This document shows positions 39,948-48,128 of a stretch of 64,000 nt of DNA, piece by piece; positions within the stretch are counted from its first letter, which is position 1; each line of letters begins with the position of its first letter. Below the pieces are notes generated by a model. The model ran no database searches, was not told the DNA's origin, and saw only the letters and a list, made by a program, of their open reading frames with translations. This DNA comes from Paenibacillus zeirhizosphaerae (GTDB lineage Bacteria > Bacillota > Bacilli > Paenibacillales > Paenibacillaceae): contig NZ_JAPCKK010000004.1 in NCBI RefSeq assembly GCF_030705605.1, forward strand, positions 1 through 64,000, written 5' to 3'. The position numbers were made by a program, and so were the translations under genes.

Positions 39948-40313
39948 ATGTATAAGAAGCTCAAGTCATACTGTCTGGAAAAAAAGGGAGCGGTCGAAAC
40001 CTATCCCTTCGGCCCGTCTCCACTAGTGGTCAAGGTAGGGGGCAAAATATTCGCTCTCCTCACCGAAGAAGACGGAATCCCTTTCATTTCACTGAAATGT
40101 GATCCCGTCATCGCTGAAAATCTGAGGGAGCAGAATAAAGCCATCCGTCCCGGATACCATCTGAACAAGCAGCACTGGAACACCGTTACAGTTGACGGGT
40201 CTATACCAAAGTCCGAGCTGTATGCCATGATTGACCATTCCTATGAGCTTGTCCTGAAAGGCATGACCAAGGCGGCTCGTGCAGCCATAGAAGAGCGGCT
40301 CGTGCAGCCATAG
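39948..40313 (+). CDS. MmcQ/YjbR-family protein with a duplicated 3' end
   Basis: 121 residues of the MmcQ/YjbR fold (double-stranded DNA-binding-like CyaY fold): LKSYCLEKKGAVETYPFGPSPLVVKV, KIFALLTEEDG, RPGYHLNKQHWNTVTVDG. Function in the family is not established. ACAAGGAGGCAGTGC precedes ATG 39948. The last codons lie in a 23-bp tandem duplication (40275-40320). Without it the protein would end EERLV at TGA 40326 in register; with it the end is EERLVQP. The change is probably neutral. Confidence 0.88.
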   Translation: MYKKLKSYCLEKKGAVETYPFGPSPLVVKVGGKIFALLTEEDGIPFISLKCDPVIAENLREQNKAIRPGYHLNKQHWNTVTVDGSIPKSELYAMIDHSYELVLKGMTKAARAAIEERLVQP

Positions 40314-40320
40314 AAGAGCG
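40275..40320. repeat. 23-bp perfect tandem duplication
   Basis: Two identical 23-base copies (40275-40297, 40298-40320), beginning GCTCGTGCAGCC, at the 3' end of the MmcQ/YjbR gene. 23 is not a multiple of three, so the reading frame and stop codon changed. Confidence 0.9.
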
Positions 40321-40330
40321 GCTTGTCTGA

Positions 40331-41023
40331 TCAGATGTCGATCGATTCGCCCGGAGCGAGCACCTTGCCCTTCAGCCCTTTGGCTTCCAGTTGGGAGACG
40401 AAGGCTTCGGCATCCTGCTTGATTACCGGGAACGAGTTGTAATGCACAGGAATGACCAGCTTGGCATTGTACCACTCGGCTGCGAGCAGCGCGTCCTCCG
40501 GTCCCATGGTGTAATGGCCGCCGATCGGGATGAACGCAACATCAATGGAATAGCGTTCACCGAACATTTTCATGTCACTGAACAGCCCTGTGTCGCCTGC
40601 ATGAAGGATCGTCCTGCCTTCAGCCTGTACAATATAACCACCAGGCTGACCGCCGTATATAATCGTCTGATTCTCTTCATCCACAATACCTGAGGTGTGG
40701 AAGGCGTGAATCATTTTGGCAGTTGCGAATCCAAGGTCATAGGTGCCTCCGATGTTCATGCCGACCGTGTTCAGCCCTTTCCAGGACATGTAGGTTGCAA
40801 GCTCGACGTTGGCAATGACCGGAATGCCGTTATTCGCTTTGGCGATCGGCTCGGCGTCCAGAATATGATCCATATGAGCGTGGGTCAGCAGAATGGCGTC
40901 GGTCTTGATGTCCTCCGGTTGGGTAACCGCCAGCTCGTTGCCGCTGAGAAAAGGATCAATCACGAGCGATTTGCCGCCTGCCGTGATTTGAATGGATGAA
41001 TGTCCGTGATAGATTAATTGCAT
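40331..41023 (-). CDS. UPF0173 metal-dependent hydrolase (MBL fold)
   Basis: 230 residues of the metallo-beta-lactamase superfamily, UPF0173 group: THAHMDHILDAEP (His-x-His-x-Asp-His), ILHAGDTGLFSDM and VIPVHYNSFP supply the two-metal site. Function is unknown in detail; a general hydrolase (YtkL-like). AAGGAGTGAACCGAC precedes ATG 41023. It is convergent to the MmcQ/YjbR gene with only 17 bases between the stop codons, and without a clear terminator, perhaps because of the duplication there. Confidence 0.93.
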   Translation of the reverse strand: MQLIYHGHSSIQITAGGKSLVIDPFLSGNELAVTQPEDIKTDAILLTHAHMDHILDAEPIAKANNGIPVIANVELATYMSWKGLNTVGMNIGGTYDLGFATAKMIHAFHTSGIVDEENQTIIYGGQPGGYIVQAEGRTILHAGDTGLFSDMKMFGERYSIDVAFIPIGGHYTMGPEDALLAAEWYNAKLVIPVHYNSFPVIKQDAEAFVSQLEAKGLKGKVLAPGESIDI

Positions 41024-41181
41024 GTCGGTTCACTCCTTATACATAGTAGAATCATTGAAGGTCTGAGCGTTTAGTTGTTCTAGGGTGAATTTTAAGTCTT
41101 TCAGATATATCATAAACAATAACGATCGTACATGTTTAAGATATATTTTAAGGTATTCCGTGTCAAGCAGGGGGTCATCTT

Positions 41182-41970
41182 TTGTTATCGGTTGAGAAGC
41201 AAATGCTGTTCTTAATGTCTCGTACAGAGAAAATGAATATTCAGGATTTGCTGCGCATCTATGAAAAACGCGGCTATGCCCCTACCTACATCCGCAGCTC
41301 CTTGTCCAGGCTGAAAAAAGGGGGATACGTTATTTCTCCATCCCGCTCCATGTATCGGATTACCGATATTGGCCGGTCGTTTGTAACCTCCATTAACGGC
41401 AAGCCACAGCGGGTTAGGGAAGCGTGGGACGGGCGCTGGCACATTGTGATGGCGGGAGTGCCGGAAGAACAGCGTAGAAAGAGGGATGCCCTGCGTGTTG
41501 GACTGCTGCAGTTTGGCTTTGGGATGCTGTATAACGGGGTGTACGTTAATCCGTGGAATAATGCACAGGAGGTAGGCAGCCTGGTCGATAGCCTGGAATT
41601 ATCCGGCTGTGTAACCTGCGTTAGCGGCTCGATGGAAATCGGGTCCATTACATCGCAGCATGCGGAGAAAATATGGCAGCTTGATAAGGTGGCCGCTCTG
41701 TATCATGACAAATGGCAGTGGTACAAGAGCGAATTCGAGCCGCTCCTGCGGCGGGCAGATGTGCAGGAGGACGCCGCTTTGGAGCTGTTCTTGCTGTATC
41801 TGTCCATCGGGGAGTCGATTAGCGATTTGTTCCTGCTGGATCCGATGCTGCCCGCAGAGCTGCTGTCCCCGGAGTGGGAGGAGCATCACGCTAAGCTGGA
41901 ACAGATGATGGAGACTCATCGGCAATTGGCCGGACGCATTCCAGATTTGAAAAGCGTCTGGCCGAGCTAG
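41182..41970 (+). CDS. PaaX-family regulator
   Basis: 262 residues: an N-terminal winged helix (YEKRGYAPTYIRSSLSRLKKGGYVISP), then a PaaX-like central region with DGRWHIVMAGVPEEQRRKRDALRVGLLQFGFGMLYNGVYVNPW and a C-terminal dimerisation part. PaaX regulates phenylacetate catabolism in other bacteria; no paa genes are nearby, so the target is unknown. The start is TTG 41182, seven bases after AGGGGG. The next gene is 105 bases downstream on the same strand. Confidence 0.88.
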   Translation: MLSVEKQMLFLMSRTEKMNIQDLLRIYEKRGYAPTYIRSSLSRLKKGGYVISPSRSMYRITDIGRSFVTSINGKPQRVREAWDGRWHIVMAGVPEEQRRKRDALRVGLLQFGFGMLYNGVYVNPWNNAQEVGSLVDSLELSGCVTCVSGSMEIGSITSQHAEKIWQLDKVAALYHDKWQWYKSEFEPLLRRADVQEDAALELFLLYLSIGESISDLFLLDPMLPAELLSPEWEEHHAKLEQMMETHRQLAGRIPDLKSVWPS

Positions 41971-42075
41971 GAGGTACCGCAGCAGGCAAATTACAGGTGG
42001 AAAATCTGTCCTATTTTGATAGAGTAATAGGGAGGGGGAAGTATCCTTCCAATTCAAAAAATAGGGAGAATGTCC

Positions 42076-43320
42076 ATGAAACAGAGGCACAAATGGATTC
42101 TATGCTCCGCCTTGCTGCTCGGGTTCGGGGGGACCGGCACGTTGGCGGGAAATGCGGGAGCAGCAGGTGTAGGCATTATGCTAGACGGTTATCCGCTTCC
42201 TTTTCCGGTGGAACCGAAGGTCATGCAAGGTACGACCATGGTTCCTTTCCGCGCTATCTCGGAAGCGCTTGGCATTCAAGTCGTATGGAATCAGGTTGCA
42301 CAAACGATTACCGCCACAAAGCAGGGGGAGGGAGGAACACAGCAGGTTGTACTTGCCATGGGGAGCCAAACAGCCCAGGCAGGAGGGCAAAATGTTCAGC
42401 TCCCCGTTGCTCCGCAAATGATCAGCGGCACGACCATGATCCCGCTCAGCTTCTTCAGCCAGCAGTTTGGTGCGGAGGTGTCCTGGAACCAGGGGACCAA
42501 GACGGTCTCGATTACGTCGCCTAAGGAGGAGTTGTACACGGTTGGTTTCTACGCCTTGTCTTCTTACAGCGAGATCAGCCGGGTTCCTGAATTTGACTCA
42601 GTAGCCTTCGGCTGGAGCCGCATTGGCACGGATGGGGGCTTTACGACGGGAGCAAAGGAATATGGATGGCCACAAGCGGCCGGGGACATCACACCTGAAA
42701 CTATCATTCAGAATACTTCGGCACAAGGGACGGCCCCTTATCTAATGGTGTATTCGGTCGATGGTAATCTGGAACTGACCAAAAATTTGGAGGACAAGCA
42801 GCTACAGGAGCAGACTGTGACGCAAATGGTTAGTACGGCAACAGAGAAAGGATTTAAGGGAATTGCACTGGACCTGGAAGGCTTGGGCTGGAGCGGAGAT
42901 AAAGCGAAGGCACGCTCGGATTACAATGCTTTTGTCAAAAATCTGGCCTCCCGCGCCCATCAGGCCGGCTTGAAGCTGACGGTTATTCTTCATCCGTTGA
43001 ACAGCGCGTATACAGGCTATGATTATGGAACTTTGGGCAAGCTTGCTGATGAACTCATTATTATGGCTTATGCTTATGGAGACGAGAAGAGCCCTGAGCC
43101 TGCGGCAAAGGTGGACGAAGCGATACGGCTGGCACTAAAGGAGACAGGGAAGGACAAGCTGGTGCTCGGGATTTCCGTGGCCAGTGAGAACAAGCAGTCG
43201 GTCAACACCAAAATCGGACTGGCGAAGCGCTATGACCTGAAGGGAATTGCCGTTTGGAGGCTTGGACTGATTGGACAGGATGTCTGGGATGAAATGAACG
43301 AGTCCATTGATTTCAAATAA
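42076..43320 (+). CDS. Secreted stalk-domain GH18-like protein
   Basis: About 414 residues: a signal peptide (residues 1-32, cut near AGNAGA), a copper-amine-oxidase N-domain-like stalk with two lobes (GTTMVPFRAISEALGIQVVWN; GTTMIPLSFFSQQFGAEVSWN; about 35-150), then a GH18-type barrel. The catalytic strand is KGIALDLEGLG, with Asp and Glu; LILHP-like and IIMAYAYGDE strands follow. Similar spore or wall proteins (YaaH, SleL, YdhD) act on peptidoglycan as glucosaminidases. ATG 42076 is seven bases from AGGGAG; ATG 42070 is too close. Confidence 0.87.
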   Translation: MKQRHKWILCSALLLGFGGTGTLAGNAGAAGVGIMLDGYPLPFPVEPKVMQGTTMVPFRAISEALGIQVVWNQVAQTITATKQGEGGTQQVVLAMGSQTAQAGGQNVQLPVAPQMISGTTMIPLSFFSQQFGAEVSWNQGTKTVSITSPKEELYTVGFYALSSYSEISRVPEFDSVAFGWSRIGTDGGFTTGAKEYGWPQAAGDITPETIIQNTSAQGTAPYLMVYSVDGNLELTKNLEDKQLQEQTVTQMVSTATEKGFKGIALDLEGLGWSGDKAKARSDYNAFVKNLASRAHQAGLKLTVILHPLNSAYTGYDYGTLGKLADELIIMAYAYGDEKSPEPAAKVDEAIRLALKETGKDKLVLGISVASENKQSVNTKIGLAKRYDLKGIAVWRLGLIGQDVWDEMNESIDFK

Positions 43321-43361
43321 CTGACAAATTGACAACTTCTCATGTAAGGTATAGAATTCAA

Positions 43362-43425
43362 AGAACAAATCGTTTACGTCAATTCATCATGATTCTACAA
43401 CAAGTGACGTAGACGATTTTGTTCT
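43362..43425. repeat. 20-bp imperfect inverted repeat
   Basis: AGAACAAATCGTTTACGTCA (43362-43381) pairs with TGACGTAGACGATTTTGTTCT-type sequence at 43405-43425 (one bulge, one G-U). It lies downstream of the GH18-like gene, just ahead of the terminator. The intergenic span 43321-43633 holds this, the terminator and nothing coding. Confidence 0.6.
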
Positions 43426-43434
43426 AACGACATC

Positions 43435-43475
43435 AAGGAGCTGTAGCAGGTTCATCCTGCTGCGGCTCCTTTCTT
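43435..43475 (+). terminator. Terminator after the GH18-like gene
   Basis: AAGGAGC-TG-AGCAGG stem pairing with CCTGCTG-CG-GCTCCTT, loop TTCAT, followed by TTCTT. Confidence 0.7.
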
Positions 43476-43633
43476 CGTAATTGTAGGTATGGACCGCAAG
43501 CTGACACTAAATAAGTAAATGGGTGTCAGTTTTTTTGTGTTTTTTTGTCGGAAAGCGTTGATTCAACTGAGTTTCTGGATTATTATGTAAAAAATGAGTC
43601 GAGTAGAAAAATATATGAATGGAAGTGAATGTT

Positions 43634-45250
43634 ATGATACCGTTCGATCCATTATCTTACCCTTATCCATCGCAGCGAAACGCCGTTTATGCACGCAACG
43701 GGATGGTGGCTGCTTCCCAGCCTCTCGCCGCACAGGCCGGTCTGGATATTCTTAAGAAGGGCGGAAATGCTATAGATGCAGCGATAGCGACTGCGGCATG
43801 CCTTACGGTCGTTGAACCGACATCCAATGGCATCGGCGGTGACGCCTTTGCCATCGTGTGGACGAAGGACGATACAATGCATGGACTGAACGCAAGCGGC
43901 CCTGCCCCGCAAGGCATCTCGATCGAGGTGGTGAAGCAGGCGGGACATGATAAAATGCCTGCCTACGGATGGCTGCCGGTAACCGTACCGGGGGGGCCTT
44001 CGGCATGGAGGGCCTTGTCGGACCGGTTCGGCAAGCTCCCATTGACAGAGGTGCTAAAGCCGGCAATCGACTATGCCGAGCACGGATTCCCGATTTCCCC
44101 GACACTGGGTCATTACTGGGGTCTGGGATACCGCCGCTTCGCGGAGGCGCTGAAAGGACCCGAGTTTGCAGGCTGGTTCGACACGTTTGCGCCGGAAGGC
44201 AGGGCACCGCGCATCGGGGAGATTTGGAAGTCGCCGGGGCACGCGGCTACACTTCGCAGCATTGCCGAGACCGACGCCGAATCGTTCTACCGTGGAGCGC
44301 TGGCCGAGCAGATTGACGCGTTCTCCAGAGAGCACGGAGGTTTCCTGCGTAAGGAGGATCTTGCGGCCTATTATCCTGAATGGGTCGATCTGATTTCCGT
44401 AAACTACAAAGGTTATGATGTGTGGGAAATTCCGCCGAACGGGCAGGGATTGGTCGCACTGCTGGCCCTGAATATTTTGAATGGATACGATTTCTCTGCC
44501 CGAGATGCCGTGGATACGCATCACAAGCAGATGGAAGCGATAAAGCTGGCGTTTGCGGATGGACTTAAATATATTACACAGCATGACAAAATGAATGTGA
44601 GTGTAGAGGAATTGCTGTCCTCAGCCTATGCAGAGGCGCGCCGGTCCCTGATCGGTGAGGAAGCATTGCTGCCAGAGCCGGGCGAGCCGGTACGCAGCGG
44701 AACGGTTTATCTGGCTGCGGCAGATGGCGAAGGTAATATGATTTCTTATATACAGAGCAACTATATGGGATTCGGGTCAGGTATCGTCATTCCCGGCACC
44801 GGTATCGGGCTCCAGAACCGTGGCCATTCCTTCTCGCTGGATCCGTCCCACGATAACCGTTTGGAGCCGGGCAAGCAAACCTACCATACGATTATTCCTG
44901 GATTCCTTACAAAGGATGGTAAGGCTCTCGGCCCATTTGGCGTCATGGGTGGTTTCATGCAGCCCCAAGGGCATATGCAGGTGGTCATGAATATGGTGGA
45001 TTTCCAGTTAAATCCACAGGCTGCGCTGGATGCACCGCGCTGGCAGTGGATTGAGGGCAAGACGATTGAGATTGAGCCGTCGTTCCCCGAGCATCTGGCC
45101 CAAAGTCTCATACGCAAAGGGCATCAGATCAAGCGGGCGAGCGGTGTCGGAGGCTTTGGACGCGGGCAAATTATACTGCGCGATCAGGACAGTGGTGTGT
45201 TGATCGGCGGGACGGAGTGGCGTACGGACGGGACGGTAGCCGCATGGTAG
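43634..45250 (+). CDS. Gamma-glutamyltransferase-family protein
   Basis: About 538 residues of the Ntn-hydrolase GGT family: VAASQPLAAQAGLDILKKGGNAIDAA, GIGGDAFAIVW, then the cleavage/catalytic region RSGTVYLAAADGEGNMISYIQS (Thr in SGT) and GFGSGIVIPGTGI. The canonical nucleophile context TTHFS reads SGTVY here, so this is a divergent YwrD-like member and activity is uncertain. No signal peptide. ATG 43634 has GGAAGTGA upstream; ATG 43619 precedes that site. Confidence 0.88.
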   Translation: MIPFDPLSYPYPSQRNAVYARNGMVAASQPLAAQAGLDILKKGGNAIDAAIATAACLTVVEPTSNGIGGDAFAIVWTKDDTMHGLNASGPAPQGISIEVVKQAGHDKMPAYGWLPVTVPGGPSAWRALSDRFGKLPLTEVLKPAIDYAEHGFPISPTLGHYWGLGYRRFAEALKGPEFAGWFDTFAPEGRAPRIGEIWKSPGHAATLRSIAETDAESFYRGALAEQIDAFSREHGGFLRKEDLAAYYPEWVDLISVNYKGYDVWEIPPNGQGLVALLALNILNGYDFSARDAVDTHHKQMEAIKLAFADGLKYITQHDKMNVSVEELLSSAYAEARRSLIGEEALLPEPGEPVRSGTVYLAAADGEGNMISYIQSNYMGFGSGIVIPGTGIGLQNRGHSFSLDPSHDNRLEPGKQTYHTIIPGFLTKDGKALGPFGVMGGFMQPQGHMQVVMNMVDFQLNPQAALDAPRWQWIEGKTIEIEPSFPEHLAQSLIRKGHQIKRASGVGGFGRGQIILRDQDSGVLIGGTEWRTDGTVAAW

Positions 45251-45261
45251 CACTAATGGGA

Positions 45262-45303
45262 GCAAAGGACCTCATCCTCCACTTGTGGAAGAGGTCCTTT
45301 TGC
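45262..45303. terminator. Terminator after the GGT gene
   Basis: GCAAAGGACCTC/GAGGTCCTTTTGC, a perfect 12-bp stem with its own T and A flanks. Confidence 0.85.
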
Positions 45304-45363
45304 CTATTTTGGGGTAGGTGGGGGTAAGCCCCTTTGTGGCTTCGTATAATACGGCGCAAAAAA

Positions 45364-45390
45364 ACTCCAGATACGCATGTACCTGGAGGA
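45364..45390 (-). terminator. Minus-strand terminator without an obvious gene
   Basis: Read on the minus strand, CTCCAG..CTGGAG is followed by TTTTTTT. No minus-strand protein gene leads into it. The AT-rich stretch 45400-45560 upstream of it (minus sense) contains the palindrome TTAGTATACTAA (45412-45423). This fits a small RNA. Otherwise 45304-45600 is empty. Confidence 0.5.
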
Positions 45391-45600
45391 GAAAAAAAGG
45401 TTATGACACTTATTAGTATACTAAAGTATATCAATTTAGTATATACAATTTTGGATGATTTTATATGCATATAGTCTGTTATTTTGCGTGGCGTTGCGAA
45501 TACTGCTTCTTGCGTTATGAACCAAAAAAGCGGATATTATAGTATAGGTAATTTAATTTTGTGAAATTACCTTGAACACGTAGAAATGGAGGCCTGAACG

Positions 45601-46623
45601 ATGTCTGAACATAGATCGCCGAAAGGCAATTCACTGCAAAATGTCAAAGTATCTGTACTGGATCTGGCACCGATCGTAGTTGATGGATCGGCGGCGGAGG
45701 CGCTGCGCAACAGCCTGGACCTCGCACAGCATACCGAACGTTGGGGGTACCATCGGTATTGGGTCGCTGAACACCACAACATGCCGGGGATCGCGAGCTC
45801 AGCCACCTCAGTGGTCATCGGCCATATTGCCGGCGGCACATCCACGATCCGGGTGGGTTCCGGGGGGATTATGCTGCCGAACCATGCGCCGCTGGTCATA
45901 GCCGAGCAGTTCGGTACGCTGGAGTCGCTTTATCCGGGTCGGATCGACCTGGGGCTGGGCAGAGCACCTGGCAGTGACAGGAGAACGACGCTGGCGCTGC
46001 GCAGAGAGCTGGATAGCGGGGAGGATTTTCCCGAGTTGCTGGATGAGCTGATGGCTTATTTTGATCCGTCGGCCACGTCTTATCATGCCCCGGTGCGGGC
46101 TGTTCCCGGAGAAGGGCTGAATATCCCGATATGGCTGCTCGGCTCCAGCGACTTCAGCGCTAGGCTCGCCGGTCGGAAGGGGCTGCCGTTTGCGTTTGCC
46201 GGCCACTTCTCGCCTGACTATATCCAGCGTGCGCTGCAGACTTACCGGAGCAGCTTCCAGCCGTCTGCTGTTCTGCAGGAGCCTTATGTCATGGTAGGCG
46301 TTAATGCCATGGCCGCAGATACGGATGAACAGGCTGAATGGCTGGGCACGACCATGCAGCAGCAGTTTCTGAACATCATCCGGGGCAAAACCGGACAGGT
46401 TCAGCCGCCTGCCGATATGGAAGGACGCTGGAGCGAGTATGAGAAATCCGTCGTAGAAAAGCAGTTAAAATCCACCATGAAGGGCGGGCCGGAGAAGGTG
46501 CGCGGCCAGTTGGAGGCTTTTATCGCGGAAACCAACGCGGATGAGCTTATTATTAATTCCATGATGTTTGATCATAAGGATCGCCTAAGATCTTATGAGA
46601 TTATCAGTGATATTATGAAATAA
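45601..46623 (+). CDS. LLM-class flavin-dependent oxidoreductase
   Basis: 340 residues of the luciferase-like monooxygenase superfamily: [81 protein letters not shown] are typical of the YvbT/bacterial alkanal monooxygenase-like group. FMN-dependent; the substrate is unknown. GGAGGCCTGAACG precedes ATG 45601. Monocistronic, with a strong terminator. Confidence 0.93.
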   Translation: MSEHRSPKGNSLQNVKVSVLDLAPIVVDGSAAEALRNSLDLAQHTERWGYHRYWVAEHHNMPGIASSATSVVIGHIAGGTSTIRVGSGGIMLPNHAPLVIAEQFGTLESLYPGRIDLGLGRAPGSDRRTTLALRRELDSGEDFPELLDELMAYFDPSATSYHAPVRAVPGEGLNIPIWLLGSSDFSARLAGRKGLPFAFAGHFSPDYIQRALQTYRSSFQPSAVLQEPYVMVGVNAMAADTDEQAEWLGTTMQQQFLNIIRGKTGQVQPPADMEGRWSEYEKSVVEKQLKSTMKGGPEKVRGQLEAFIAETNADELIINSMMFDHKDRLRSYEIISDIMK

Positions 46624-46643
46624 TTCCGTTGAAAAGCTTGCGG

Positions 46644-46681
46644 ATCCCTGTCTGAAGGAAGAGCATCAGACAGGGATTTTG
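46644..46681 (+). terminator. Terminator after the LLM oxidoreductase gene
   Basis: A perfect 12-bp stem ATCCCTGTCTGA/TCAGACAGGGAT followed by TTTTG. Confidence 0.88.
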
Positions 46682-46792
46682 TATTTACAAAAGCCGGCTG
46701 CGTTGATTCTACACCGTGCTTCGATAACCTTGACCTGAGCCGTCGATAACCGTATAATACGATTCAATTTGTGCATAAAGGAGAGGACTCAC

Positions 46793-47380
46793 TTGCGTAA
46801 AAAAGGCACGAATGGAAAAGAGAGTCGACGGCGCCTGCTTGATGCGGCTGCTGAAGAATTTGCCCTGAGCGGTTTCTACCAGACCAAGGTTAGCTCTATC
46901 GTAGCCCGTGCCGGTGTGACCCAGCCTGCCTTCTACCTGTATTTCGAGAGCAAGGAAGAGGTCTTCGCCGAGCTTGTGGACGAATTCCAGTCGCAATTGA
47001 GTGAGTTAGTAGAGAACAGCCGGCTTGAGCCCGGTAAAGCAATACATGACGTGCGTAATGAAGTGCAGACCGCGCTTGTCAACGGGTTTCGTTTTTTGTC
47101 AGGAAATCCTGCATTAACGAGGATCGGCTTTTTCCAGTCTAGGGAATCGGTTCATATCAAGGCCAAGCTGGCCATGATGCTGGAGGAGAAGATGGAGCTG
47201 GAACGGGAAGCGGGTTATTTTCGTACCGATGTGGATCTCAGCTTTGCGGCCGAGGCCCTGATTGGCATTATGGAGCGGCTGACCTTAACCAAGCTGCTTC
47301 CGGGAAGGGATGACCCTGTTCATTTGGCGGAGCAGACCCGCCTTCTGCTGTTTAATGGTCTCCTGTTAAACGGGGATTAG
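46793..47380 (+). CDS. TetR/AcrR-family regulator
   Basis: About 195 residues: N-terminal helix-turn-helix (LDAAAEEFALSGFYQTKVSSIVARAGVTQPAFYLYFESKEEVF), then a helical ligand domain. The start is TTG 46793 with AAAGGAGAGG six bases upstream; the frame extends to 46769 before that site. No adjacent transporter or enzyme is divergently arranged, so the target is unclear. A sigma-A-like TATAAT (near 46753) lies upstream. Confidence 0.9.
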   Translation: MRKKGTNGKESRRRLLDAAAEEFALSGFYQTKVSSIVARAGVTQPAFYLYFESKEEVFAELVDEFQSQLSELVENSRLEPGKAIHDVRNEVQTALVNGFRFLSGNPALTRIGFFQSRESVHIKAKLAMMLEEKMELEREAGYFRTDVDLSFAAEALIGIMERLTLTKLLPGRDDPVHLAEQTRLLLFNGLLLNGD

Positions 47381-47517
47381 CATATATTAAAGCATAACGA
47401 CTTGGGCTATGCTCTACTTCGTTTAAAAATAGGCGGCAAGGAGGGCTATTCGCCCCGTTCGTTTGTCTATATAAGCGCATATGATGCCTATGTAAACGAT
47501 GGAAGGGAGGAATTAGC

Positions 47518-47625
47518 ATGTCGGCTGTAGCTGCAGGTATGGGGTACGGTGGCTTTACATCTACTGGTGCAATCCTGGTGCTTTTTATATTGTTGGTAAT
47601 TATCTCCAAAGCTTTCTTGATCTAA
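47518..47625 (+). CDS. YjcZ-family sporulation peptide
   Basis: A 35-residue peptide: MSAVAAGMGYGGFTSTGAIL, then VLFILLVIISKAFLI. A Gly/Tyr-rich N-terminus and one hydrophobic C-terminal helix define the YjcZ family of small sporulation (mother-cell or spore) proteins. GGAAGGGAGGAATTAGC precedes ATG 47518. A paralogue follows after 33 bases. Confidence 0.85.
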   Translation: MSAVAAGMGYGGFTSTGAILVLFILLVIISKAFLI

Positions 47626-47658
47626 ACGGGAAACCGGTTTGGAAAGGAGGTCGAGCAA

Positions 47659-47790
47659 ATGAGCGCATGTAAAGGCGTAGGGTACGGCGCGGGGTACGGT
47701 GCTGGGTACGGCGGTGTCTGGACTTCCACAGGTGTAATTCTGGTTCTCTTCATCCTGCTGGTGATCATCTCCCGCACTTTCTTTATATAA
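47659..47790 (+). CDS. YjcZ-family sporulation peptide
   Basis: A 43-residue paralogue of the preceding peptide. It has three GYG(A/G) repeats (GVGYGAGYGAGYGGVWTST), then the same hydrophobic helix (VILVLFILLVIISRTFFI). GGAAAGGAGGTCGAGCAA precedes ATG 47659. The pair likely arose by duplication, with internal GYGA repeat growth in this copy. Confidence 0.86.
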   Translation: MSACKGVGYGAGYGAGYGGVWTSTGVILVLFILLVIISRTFFI

Positions 47791-47808
47791 ATCCAAATAT
47801 GTAACTCT

Positions 47809-47869
47809 TTAACATTGTAATGCAATGTTAAGGATAAGCTCTGGCGCTAACTGGCGTCAGAGCTTTTTT
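47809..47869 (+). terminator. Inverted repeat plus terminator after the YjcZ pair
   Basis: TTAACATTG-TAATG-CAATGTTAA (47809-47831) is followed directly by AAGCTCTG/CAGAGCTT (47836-47865) and six T residues. Confidence 0.82.
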
Positions 47870-47905
47870 CTGTGTCTGAGCGTGCGCGTTCTATGCTTGT
47901 TCAAA

Positions 47906-48094
47906 ATGGATAAAGTAGTGAAGGAGTACGGCCTGTCGGATCAGCTTCTCTATGGCTGGCTACAAAATTGTCTGAATGGTATGCTGCAGAGGACACCGTT
48001 TTATTTCGGAGTGCTGATGGTTCTGCTCGGTGTTGTGGTACTTATGATCCGCAATCATCATGTGCATCAGCTCCGAATGGAGCTGGGTCACTAA
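47906..48094 (+). CDS. Small single-span membrane protein, unknown
   Basis: 62 residues from ATG 47906: a soluble N-terminal part (MDKVVKEYGLSDQLLYGWLQ), then one transmembrane helix (FGVLMVLLGVVVLMI) and a basic tail. I do not recognise it. The ribosome binding site is poor. The frame opens upstream at 47825, but that start is inside the terminator. The 34-base gap to the aldehyde dehydrogenase suggests possible cotranscription. Confidence 0.45.
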   Translation: MDKVVKEYGLSDQLLYGWLQNCLNGMLQRTPFYFGVLMVLLGVVVLMIRNHHVHQLRMELGH

Positions 48095-48128
48095 CCCGGA
48101 GGGCCGGGAAGGGAGAGGAGAACATTCT

